Origin: Amycolatopsis solani
Lineage (GTDB): Bacteria; Actinomycetota; Actinomycetes; Mycobacteriales; Pseudonocardiaceae
Length of the DNA stretch: 64,000 nt
Direction of reading: 5' to 3'
Assembly: GCF_033441515.1 (NCBI RefSeq)
Contig: NZ_JAWQJT010000004.1
Location: forward strand, 124,001-188,000
The position numbers were made by a program, and so were the translations under genes. The notes under the pieces are model-generated. The model was not told the origin of the DNA. It was given only the letters and a program-made list of their open reading frames with translations, and did not search any database. Every line of letters begins with the position of its first letter. The first letter of the stretch is position 1. This document shows positions 43,359 to 55,300 of this stretch, one piece after another.

Positions 43359-46300
43359 CGCCCAGTCCTCCCACCGCGGCCGTCAGCCGGGCCGATCGTT
43401 CCGACGCCGCCTTCTCCTGCTCCTGGTAGCGTCGCACGCCTTCCGCGATCCGCCACCGGTAGAGCCACGCGAGGTTCGTGACCCGGAACCGCCGCATCAG
43501 CCACAGCGCCCGCCGAGTGACGTCGACGCGGGCTGTCCCGTCCAGCACCCCGCGCACGGCTTCGCGCAGGACTCCGGTCGGCAGTTCCACATCGGACAGC
43601 TGCCCGAGCACCGCCGCGACCGCACCGGCGCGGGTCTCGGCGTCCGGCGCGGCCAGGACGGCGTCCAGCGCGACCGTCACCAGCCCCGGCCGCAGCGCGC
43701 CGTGCCGGGCCAGCGCGTCGACGGCGTCCGCCGCGGCGCCGACGTCCAGGCCCTCGGCGATTCGGGCCGCGATGTCCAGGACGTCGTCCCGGCCGGTGAC
43801 GACGTCGGTGACGCCGTGCAGCTGCAGGAGGGCGAACTCCTCGGCGAGCCCGGCCGCGGCGGCCGGGTCCGCCGCACCGTCGAGCACGAACGGCGCCACC
43901 CCGGGCGGGGTCAACGCCCGCAGCTCCGCCTGGACGTCCGCCACAAGGGCGCCGGGCACGGCCGGCGCGGGCAAGCCGTCGCCCAGGTGCTCCACAATGG
44001 ACTCCGCCAGCGCACGGGCCGTGTCCACTTCGGACCCACCCGGGCCCAGCGGCCGGTACACGAGGCCGTCCCGCCACTCGCCCTTGCCCATCGCCGGGAA
44101 GAAGTCCCGGACGGACACCCCGACCGGCCGCCACTTCCCCGACGTCGCGTCGAACTTCCGGTCGACGACGTGGGTGGCGCCGGCGAAGTCGGGTGAACCC
44201 GCCATGGCGGCCAGCACGGACGTCCACAGTAGACCGGGATTCTCGTGGGAAGCCACGGCGTCCGCGACCGCGTCCAGCCGCACCACCGGCAGGCCGTCCC
44301 GGAGCCGCCCGACGATCTCCCCGACCGCCGGGTCGACCCGCAGCCGCGTCGAAGCGAAGGAAATGTCGACGTATCCCCCTTCGCCGCCGCGGATCTTCAC
44401 CGGCACCCGCGCCAGGACGTCGTGCGCGAGCGCCGCGCCGAGGTGTCCGGCCAGGGTCTTCGCGACGGCGCCGGCGCCGGTCCCCGAAAGGCTGATGGCG
44501 GGCAGGGAGCCCTCGCCGGTGTCGGCCACGAGCACCGCCTGCGCCAGTTCCCGCGCGCCGGTCGCCAGGTCGGCGTCCCGGTACCCGAGGTGCCGGTCGA
44601 CGACCGCCCGGATCAGGTCCGGCCGCTCGTGCTGAGCCAGCACCGGCCCAGGATCGCGCAGGGCGAGCGTCGTCGCGACGGCTTCCCGCACCACCTCGAG
44701 GGTCCGGGCGCGGTCGGCCAGCGGCACCGGTCCCGCGGCGGGTTCCGGACGCGCGTACCGCCAGTCCTTGGCCACGGCGCCGGCCAGCTCGTCAACGACC
44801 GCGCCGCCGTCGACGGGCTGCCCGAAGGTCGTCCAGTGCCCGCCGCGGACGACGGCCGTGAACGCGTCGTCGGTGGCGCCGAACAGCGGCGCCGAGGGTT
44901 CGCCGGGCCCGCGGCGGTTGGCGAGCACCGAGTCCGTCGCCGCGTGCACCGGGCCGCCGAAGGCCGCGTGGAAGTCGTGCGCGACCCCGCCCGGTCCGGG
45001 ACGGCGCCCGGCCGCGCACGGGAACAGCGTCACCGATTCCGGTTGTGTCGCAACGAAAGCCGGGGACGCCGTGACCAAGCGAGCGAGCGTGGTTCCGTCG
45101 ACGAACACCGCGCGCCGTTCGCCGTCGACGTCGGCGAAGACCTTCGTTCGGGTCTCCTCGCCGTGCCCGGTGACGAGGAATGTCTTCCCCCGCGCCAGTT
45201 CGTCCGCCCACGGCGCGCGGACCAGCACGCCGCCCTCCCCCGGGCCCCGGCCGCGCAACGACGGCCGCGTGCCGGCGGCGAACTCGCGCATCTCGTCCGG
45301 CTCCGCCTCGACGAGGAGGTTCTCCCCCGTGGTCTGCGAAAGCCAGGCCTGCACCTTCGCCGCCTCGGCCGGTTCGAGGAAGCTCACCCCGCGGACCTCG
45401 CCGGCGGAGTCCAGCAGCGGGGTCGCGACGGGCGCGTCGAACTCGACCGACGTCCCCGGCCGGTCGGCCGGTTCGCCGGTGAACCGCGGGCCGAAGGTCG
45501 CGAAGTGCCCGCCGTCGGTCACGGTCGTGAAGCCGCGGGCGGCGCCGGTCGCCTGGCCGAGCGTCGCCGACGGACGGCCGAACAGCGCCGGCTCGGTGGG
45601 CGCGTGCACCCGCAGCGGGCCACCCAGGTCGGCCAGCGCGCGCTGGAAGTCGTGGGCGACGCCGCCCGGGCCGTCGAGCTTGCCGGTGCTGCAAGCGATG
45701 AGCGTGACCGACGGCCGCGCGGACCCTGCCGCCTGTGCGAACGGTTTCGACGCGGCGAGGATCTTGGCGAACGCGGCGCCGTCGACCCGCACGGTGCGCC
45801 CGCCGAGCAGCGTGAGCTTCACCGACTGCGGCCGGCCGTGGGCCATGACGAACAACGTGCTCGAATCCCACGGCGCCGGGGCCTGCGTCGCCCATTCTCC
45901 GAACGCGCGACCGTGCAGGTCCGGTTTCGCGCCGTCCCGGAGCAGCCGCGTGGTCCGCTCCGGCGTCGCGCCTTCGGGCAGCGAGCCGACGGTGTCCGCG
46001 TGGTCGTCCGCCCAGTCGCGTTCGATGTCCGCGGTGTGCTCGGCGGCGGGCAGGAACGACACCGCGACGACCCGGCCGGACCGGTCGGTGACCGGGCGGG
46101 CCTCGATCTGCGAGACGTCGAAGTCGTACGGCAGGCCGGTCCCGGTGTCGAGACCGGTGACGGTGTCCTGCGCCAGCACGGCGTCCACAGTGGACGGGTC
46201 GAACGCGTCGAGCCGCCGGTCCAGCTCGCGCTTGGCGTCCCACCAGGCCTGCCGGGCTTCGTCGGCCCGGCGGCGGGCTTCGGCGACCTCGTCGAGCGCG

Positions 46301-49300
46301 GCCTCGCGGCGGGAAACCTGGTCGGCGCGGTCGTTGCGGTGGTCGTCGAGCACGGCGGCGAGACGTTCGGCGCGGTCCTGGGCGGCGCCGCGCGCCCGGG
46401 TCAGCTCGGGCTGCTCGGCCCGGACCGCGGCCGCGTCTTCCAGGGCCTTGCCGCGCGTGCCGAGGAACCCGCGCTGCTCGGCCGAGCCGGGTTCGGCGGC
46501 CGCGGCGAGGGTCAGCGCCTGATCGGCGACGTCGTTCAGCCGGGAGATTTCCGCGTTGCCCGCCCGCAGTCGCGCGCCCGCGTCCCGCGCGTCGGTTTCC
46601 GCCACGGCCAGCGCGTCCCGTAGTGCCCGCACGGCGTCGCCCGAGGTGTCGACGCCGAGCGCCGGGCCGTCTTCGGTCAGCTTCCGCGAGCCCTCCTGCT
46701 GGTCGAGCCAGCGGTCGTCGGCGCGGCGCTGAGCCTGGTCGACGGCCTCTTCGGCGGTCCGCCACGCCTCGGCGGCGTCCTTCACCGCGTCCTGGGCCTG
46801 GCTCAGGGTGTCCGGCAGCTTCGTCTTCAGGAACGCCTCGACATCGGCGTCGGTCATCCGGACCAGCGCCGACGACGGCACCTTCACCTCGACGGCCGCG
46901 GTCCGCCCGCCGCCGAGGTCGGCGACCACGCGGTACTCGACGTCGAAGCCGACCAGCCCGGTGCGGCCCTTCGGCTTGCCGGTCACCGACGGGTCCCCGG
47001 CCGACGTCGACGACGTCGGCTCGGTGGTCGGGTCGGGCGAGCGCGTGTCGAGGCCGCCCCACGAGTGCGCGTTCTGCGCGGTGTCCGTGATGCCGCCACC
47101 GCCGAGGTTGTGCTGCTGTTCGGAACTGGACGACGCCTTGGCCTCGCCGGTGAAGCTCGCCGTCTCGGTGGCCGAGTGCTCCAGTTTCACGCTGTCGCTG
47201 AGCCCGGTGAGCTTCGGGTTGACGACCCGCGCGTACACCTTCACCGTGCCGTGGCCGGACCGCAGCACGGCGGCCTCGTGCAGCTCGGGGACGTGCAGCG
47301 GGCCCTTGACCAGCTCGGGCAGGTGGGCTTGAAGCATCTCGTTGGTGAGGGCGGGCGCGAGGGTGGTCGTGTCGAGCAGGCCGTCGCGGGCCCCGGCGGT
47401 CCGCAGTGCCTGCCGGGCGGCGGCGCGCACCTCGGCGGCGCCGCGCAGGCCTTCGGTCGTCGCCGACGGCGGCAGGGCACCGTGGCCGCCGTCCTGCCAG
47501 GTCCTGAGGTCGGCGTCGGTGAAGGCCTTGACGTTCGTCGCCGCCGCGTTGTGGTCCGTCGAGGCCGGACCGGTGCTGATCTTCTGGTCGTCGGCCGCCG
47601 CCCGGACCACGACATCGGCGTCCTGCGACGTGACCGGGAACGTCTTGCCGCCGCGCGTGACGACCAGCTCGAAGGTCATCCGCGCGCGGTACCGCACCGA
47701 GGGCCCGCTCGACGACGCCGTTTTCGACGTCGTCTTCGTCCCGGTCGCGGTCGTCTGGTCACTCTTGGTCCGGGTGCCGGACACTCCCTTGTAGACACCG
47801 TCGTAGCCGCTGACCTTCGGGTGGCTGTCGGAGAACAAACCGCGGCCGGCGCCGCGAACCTGGCCGCCGTAGGACGACCCGTGGCCCGCGGTCTCCTTGG
47901 CCGTCGAGGTCGCGGTGAGGGCGTGGTCGATCTCGCTGCCGTCGTGGGCGACGTCCAGGAATTCGGTTTCGGTGACGCGCGCCTTCAGCAGCACCTGATA
48001 AGTGTCGGTGGTGACGACGCCCGGGTCGTGCAGGACCAGCGGCACGCCGCCGTCGAGCGCACCGTCCACAAGAGACGTGACGCTCTCCGGGGACGCCGTG
48101 TCCAGCATCCGCTGCAGGTTGTTCATCGAGTCGTCGAGCACGGACTTCGGCAGCAACGCCTCGCCGGTCTTGCCGAGCGACGCGCGCGTGTCCCGGATCA
48201 GGCCGCTCAGGTCCGGCGCGTCCTCGACGACGGCCACGCCCAGCGCGCTGGACGTGCCGCCGACCAGCGCGGGCGCGGTGAGCGTGCCCGGCGCCGGGGT
48301 CCGCGGCTCGACCGGCGGCAGCAGGCCCTGCTCGCGAGCCTGGTCCTCGGTCATCCGGACGAACACCGCGCCCGGCAGCTTGACGTCCGCCCCGGCGCGC
48401 GACTTGCCGCCGTTGACGATGCTCTCCTGCCGCGTCTCGGCGACGAGCCGCACGTCGGCGTCGTACTGCACGAGCACGGTCCGGCTGTCCGAGGACGCGC
48501 GGCGGACGTGGTCGACGCTCGCGCTCAGTTCGGCCGACGAGCCCTTCGTGCGGCTCCACGGGCTCCACTTGGCCGAGGTGTAGAGCTGGCCCTGGCCGTG
48601 CGGGTCGCCGCCGTCGGGCCGGATGGTCATGCCGAACTGGACGTTGGCCTCGACCGCCTGCTTGCGGGACTTCTCGGAGCCCGCCTTGGCGCCGCCGGCG
48701 TACGTCGTGTCGCTGCCGCCCGCTTCCGACGTCAGCACGAGCTTCGGGTTGCTCAGCCCGACGTTCATCCCGAGCCCGCCGACGCGGTCGGCGACCCGGC
48801 GTTCGTAGCGGAACCCGCCCGAGCGCGCGCCCTGGCGGAGGAACCGCGGCAGGCCGGAGCGGAACGCCTGCGGGGTGAACATCCGGTCGATCCGCTTGCG
48901 GGCCTCGCCGCCGGGCAGGCCGAGGACGCCGTCGCCGCCCGCGGCCCGCTCGAGCTGCCGGACGGCCTCATCCCGAAGCGCCTCGGTGTTCGCGACGGCT
49001 TCGACGTGCAGGAACTTCGGGGCGGGCGGCCGGGCGGCCCCGAGCAGCACGTCCAGCTTCGGCGCAGTTTCGAGGTCGGTGACCGACGGCTTCCCGGGGG
49101 CGAACCGCGCCGGATCGGCCTTGGGCGCCGAGCCGTCGCTGACCCAGAGGTCGACCTGACCGGAGATCTTCGGCAGGCCGGCACCGGTTTTGGCCACTGT
49201 GGACACTCGCGGCGTCTGGCGGAAGGGCGAGCCGGGCGTCAGCTTCTTCACCCACGGGCGGTGGCGGGTGTGGCTGGTGATCTCGACTTCGAACTCGACG

Positions 49301-52300
49301 TCGTGCGCGAAGACCTGCGCGTCCGGGCTGCCGCCGATGCCGGTGGTCACCGTCGTGGTCGGCCCGCCGGAGTTCTTCCACGTCGTGGTGTCGGAGTACT
49401 GCACCGGCGTGACGGTCGGGCTGATGCCCAGCGACGTCAACGGCGTCGTGTTCGGGATCATCATCCGGCCCTCGAGGCCGACGCTCCAGCCCTTCTCGAT
49501 CGTGGTGCTGCTGGTCAACGTGGGCGAGCTGACGGTGCTGCCCTTGACCGAGCGACCGGTGGCCTGGCCGAGGTGGCGGCCCGGCGACAGCTTCGCCTTG
49601 ACCGTGACGCTGAGGTACTCGTCGGTGAAGAGCCCGCGGCGCTTGAGCTGCGTCGACACGCCCGGCCCGAGCAGATCGTCCATCTTGGACCGCAGCGCGG
49701 CGGGCGAGAAGTTCGCGGTGAGCTTGCGGAGGTTGCCGAGGCGCTCGGCGGCATCGGCACCGGAGCCCTTCGAGACATCGCGCTGGAACTTGTCGAACCG
49801 CGGGAGGAACTTCGCGAAGCCCGGGCGTTCGCGCAGCGCGGTCTCGATCTGGGCCTGCACCTTCGTCGCCGGCGTGAAGGTGCCCGCGCGGACGTGCCCG
49901 GCCGCCGCGGCGGCGGCGAGGTACGGCGGCTCGAACCGCTTCTCCCCCGGCGTCACCTTGTCGCGGGTGCCGTCCGGCACCGGCAAGCCCTGCGCTTTCG
50001 CTTCCGGCAGTCCCATTCGGACATACGCGGTCGCGGGCACGGTGACGGTTTCACCGCTGGACGTCGTCACCGCGAGGTCGACGGTCACCTTGTACAGCCC
50101 GATGTCGCCCTTGGCGTTCAGGTTCGTCTTGGTGGTGCCGCTCGTGCCGCTCTGCGAGGTCTGCGTGACCTTCGCCGACGCGCTCGCGCTGACGCCCGCG
50201 ACCCCGCCCGTGGCCCCGGGGATGTAGGCGCCGCCACCGAAGATCCCGCTGATTTCGCCGCCGGACTTCGACGCCGCCGCGGTGCTCCCGCCGCTGACGG
50301 CGGAGTCGGTGAGCTTCACCTCGGAGTCGCCGGGCACGGTGCCGAGCAGTTCGACGCCGGTCGGCTTCGCCCGCAGTTCGACGGCCTCGCGGTAGCTCCC
50401 GTGCGGGCTGAACAGGTCGTTCGACACCACCGGTGACCCGGACAGCGCGGTGCCGAGCACCTGCCGCAGGCCGGCGCCGCTGACGAAGTCGCGCAACGCC
50501 GTGCGGCCCGGCGCGCCGAACTTCGTCACCGACGGGTGCAGCTTGCCGCTGACCTGGTCGAAGAATGCCTGCTCGTCGAGCAGCACGGCCTCCGGGGCGA
50601 GGAACTCGACGCGTTCGGCCCAGTCGTCGCGCGGGATCGCGTCCGGGGTGTCGTGCGTCTCCAGCCCGGCGAGGTCGGTCGGTACGAGGAGTCGGACGCT
50701 ACCGTCCACTTCGGACCCGGTCTGTCCACCGGTCGGGGTGGTGACGGTGATCCGGTACTTCACCGGGACGTCGGCGCGGTGCAGGTCACCGGCGGAGCGG
50801 ATCACCCGCTGCTCGGTGCCGGTGCTGGTCGAGGTGTGCTCGATCGCAGGCGACGCGAGCTGGGCCGACACGCCGACCGAGGCGTAGGGCCCGGCCGGGA
50901 ACAGCCAGAACGCGGACGTGGCGATACTGCCGGTCGTCGTGTCGGCGTTCGGGTCGCCGTGCGTGGTCTCGTTCTTGTTCGTGACGTCGCCGGCCGCGGG
51001 GGTGGCGTCGGTGATCCGGTCCGCGGCGAGGTTCGGCTCAGCCTGGACCCGGACCTCGAACCACTTCTCCCCCACCCGCACCATCGACGCCTTGCCCTGG
51101 CCGAGGAACGACTCGAAGCCGCCGCCCTTCAGGGACGCGGTGATGGCGTCGACGCCCTCGGGACGACCGTCGGCCAGCGGGCGCAGCAGCTGCTCGATCC
51201 GCGCGCCGACCTGCTCGGCACCCCGGACGTCGACCGGGGCGAGGGCACCGAGCGCCCGGCCGTCGCGCGCGTACTCGGGCAGCCGGGCCTGGAGGGGCCG
51301 GGTGTCCGGCGCGTCGTCGACCAGGACGTCGTCGCGGTGCGCCGGGTCCCAGCCGGCGACGAGCCGGTCGAAGAACTCGGCGCGCCGCGGCGCGTGCTGC
51401 CGGAGGTGGTCCCGGTCCAGGAAGTAGTACTTGGCCGTCTCGGCCATGTCCTCGTGGACGTTGGTCGCGCCGTACTTGCTGATCGGGCGCTCGCCGTCGA
51501 ACGCGGGGTAACCGTCGGCGTCCCAGTGTCCGGTGTGGACGTTGAACTCGGCCTGGCTTCCCTTCACTTCCTTGAAGATCCGTTCGGCCGCCTTGCCGGA
51601 CAGCTCGTTCTCGAGCCGGGTGAAGACGTCCGGGTTGGCCTGCGCCAGCCGGGTCACGAACTCCGAACGGCGCGGCGAGCGCGTCGCGAACCCGGCCGGG
51701 TCCAGCAGGTGCGACTTGAGGGCGGCCTTGAAGTCGGCGACGTCGTCGCGGATCTTCGGGTCGGCCGGCGCTTCGCCGCCGGGCTTGCGGTGCGGCGAGC
51801 CGTCGGGGTGCCAGCTGCCGACGTGCTTGCCGTAGTCGTCGAGGGCGTAGGAAAGCAGGCCGTGGGCGAGTTCGTGGGTGACCGTGCCTTCGATCCCGCG
51901 GTGGCCGCCGCCGAACTCCTTGTTGATCACGCCCATCGCGTAGAGGTTCACGGTCTGGTGGGAGGCGAGGTACTCCGCGCGGGCGGTCGGCGCGATCTGG
52001 CCGCGTTCGACGCCGAACGACACGGCCGCGAAGTGCCTGACCTCCTGCTCGGCGTGCGCCCGGCTGGAGGTCGCCCGGCGCTCGCCGAGGATCGGCGCGT
52101 AGTGCTTCAGGGCGTCGTCGATCGCGCGGGTCTCGTTCTCGCTGAACTCGCGCGGCTTGACGCGGGCCAGCACGGTCGGCTTGGCCTGCGGGTTCGTCTC
52201 GTGCACGGCCCGGACCCCGCGCGCCGAGTCCCGGTCGGTGCCGTCGGGGCCGGGATCGGCGTCCCCGACCAGCACGCTCCCGTCGTGCACGGCGTCGTCG

Positions 52301-55300
52301 AAGAGCTTGGCCAGTTCCTGGTACTTCTGTTCGTACGGCGTCTTCCCGCCGTCGCGGGGTTCGTTCGAGTAGGCGAACCGGTGCTCGCCCGGGACCTTGA
52401 CGTGGTCGCCGTGCTCGACGGCCAGGCCGGTCAGCTTGTCGTAGCCGCTCTGGACTTCGCCCGTGGTGTCGTTGACGAACTTCGCCTGCGGGCTGTAGGA
52501 GGAGAAGTCCGCCTGGTAGTACTGGTGGAACTCGCGGAACAGGTCACGGACGTCGGACGCGCTCGGCGTCCGGCCGTCGGGCGTCTTCGCCTGGTGCGCG
52601 AGTGCCTTGACGAAGTCGTGAACGTCCTTTGCGGACACGCCCAGGTCACGGAAGTAGAAGCCGAACGGGTCGGAGTCGACGAACTGGCGGGCGATCTCGA
52701 AGTCGCGCTGGTTCGCCCACAGTCCTTCGTGGCGGTTCATCTGCTTGACCGCGCCGCGGTGCTCGGGCTCGCGGTCGTGGCTGACCTGGGCGTCGCCGTA
52801 CTGGTTCTTCGAGTTCACCTTGTCGGCGTCGTGGAAGAGGATCGCCTTCGCGATCGCGTCCCGCGAGACGAACCGCCCGGCGTCCGGCTGGCCTTGGGTG
52901 AGCTTGAGGTACTGGTTGAGCACCATCTGCGCGTGCTCGCCGAAGGTGTTCGGCTTGCTCTGGCCCGGCGCGCGGTCCGGGCGGCCGTCGGCTTGCGGCT
53001 TGACGGTCTCGGCGAACTTGCGCGCGGCCGGCTCGTCCACACTGGACACGAGCCGGTCCAGGATCTTCTTGGCGGACCGCGGGTTTGGGTCGGCCAGCTC
53101 GTCGTGGATGGCCGAGGTGAGGTCGCGGCCCGCCTCCTGGTGCCGGGCGAACACCGCCGGGTCGTTCTTCTGCGTGTAGCCGAGGGTGTGCTCGGCCTGC
53201 CAGCGGCCGAACTCGTTCGCGAACGGCGTGCCCTCGATGCCGTGGTCGGCCAGGTCGGTTTCGCGGGTGTCGAAGTCGGCCTTGATCCGGCGCTCGTCGG
53301 TGGCGATGGCCGCGCCGATCTCGGCCTGCGTCGCGAAGTCGGGCAGCCGGTCCATGAAGGCGTCGGCGTCTTCGTGGGTGACGGGGTCGAACCGGGCGTT
53401 CTTCAGCAGGTCCGGGTCGCGCACCTCCGGGCCGACGGCGGCCGCGAGGTTCTTCCGGAAGCCGGGGTCGGCGAGCTTGCCCGCGTTCTTGCGGGCCAGC
53501 TCCTTGGCGAGCGCGTCCGCGACGTCGTTCTGCTTGGCCTGGAAGTGCGCGCGCAGGGCGTCGGCGTCGAGGCCGACCAGCGACGTCTTGGTGACCGGGT
53601 GCATCGCCTTGGGCACGACCTGGGCCTTGAGCTGCGCGGCGAAGACGTCCGGGGCGATGGTGACGCCCGGCTTGGCGAGCAGCGTCTTGAGGTCCGGGTT
53701 CTTCGTGAGGTCGTCGGCGATCCCCTTGGTGAAGGCTTCGGCGCGCTTGCCGCTCAGGTACCCGCGTTTGCCCTGCGGGACCTGGTCGAGCCGGGTACCG
53801 GGGTCACCCTTGAGCCCGTCGAAGTGCGCGCGGACGACCTGGTGGACGATCTTGGCGACGTCCGGCCCGAACGTTCCGGTGTCGCCGAGTTCGCCGGTCA
53901 GGCGGTCGGTCACGGCCTTCGTGACGATGTCCGCGGCTTTCGCCGGGACCTGCGGATCGGCGTCCATCGCGGCGCGGATGTTCTCGAGGGTGTCGCGCCG
54001 GGCGTTCGGCGTGGCCTCGGCGAGGACCTGGTTCGGGAGCTTGAGGCTGTCCTTGACCTCGCTCAGGATCGTGTCCTTCAGCTCCTTCGAGCCCACGGGG
54101 ACGCCGTTCGTAGCGTGCTGGTGAACGGCGGTGTCGATGGCGGCGCCGATGCCGTCGGCGAGCTGCCCGACGGTGGCGCGGCCGGGACCGTGGGTGTTGA
54201 GGAAGACGTTCATGTCCTCGGTGCGCCGCGGCTTGCTGTCCGCGGCTTCCTTGGTGACGACGTCGGGAATGCTGTCCGCGGCCGGGCTGAAGAACGACTC
54301 CGGTGAGTTCTTCCAGGTGTGGTAGTGGTTTCCGAGCGTCCGGGCGAGTCCGCGCAGCGCGGCGGGGTCGTTGCGGAAGTACTTGCGGCCGTCCGGCGTC
54401 CAGCTGAACCACGGGTCGTTCTCGCGGCCGAGCGCGGCGGAGTCGAAGTCCGGGCGGAGGCCGAGCCGGTGGTAGAGGTCGGCGAGGTCTTCTTGGCGGC
54501 CCGCGACGTCCGGCAGCTGGTAGTCGTGCCCGCCCGGGGTGTACGTGACGAGGGAACCCTTGAGCGCTTGGTGCTGGAGCGCGTCGAAATCCCGGCCGCG
54601 CAACCCGAACTGGTTCGTGTCGCCGTTCTGGTCGACGTTCATCGAGAGGCTGTTGCCCTGCGACCGCGCCTCGACGGTGGCCTGCTCGCTGATCTTGGTG
54701 AACGTGTCGATCGGCACGAGGAACGACCGCAGGACCGGCTGCATCCCCGGCTTGCGGTTGACGTCGTGCTCGTACTTCGCGGTCCACTGCAGCGCCCGCA
54801 GCGGGCGGCCGCCACCGACCCAGAAGATCTTCGAACCCTCTTTGCCGTCCCCGCTGAACGGGTGAACGGTACCGTCGGCGTCCTGGTGGACGTCCTTGAA
54901 CTCCGACCCGCGCGCGGCCGGGGTCAGGATCGCGGTGTAGAGGCGGACGTGGTGCTGCCCCTTGATCGTCTCGATCTCGAACTCGCCGCGATGGACGACC
55001 TTGCGTCCTTCTTCGGTGCGCAGGACCGTGGAGCCGGGGTAGCTCACTTGTGGACGTCCGATGTGGACGTTCTCTTTGGTGCCGAGGTAGGCCTGCTTTC
55101 CGTCGACCTCAGTTCGGACGATGTGGACCGGCCGGCCGGTCTCCGGACCGTGGCTGGTCCAGTTTCCGTTGCTGTCCAGGACGTGGACGTGCACGTCGGC
55201 GGCCTCGGCGAGAGCGTCGAAGTCGGTTTCGCCCCGGTGAGCGTCGAGGGCCGCGGTGATGCGGGCGTGCTCGTTCGGCGCGTTGTCGGACAGGCTGGCG

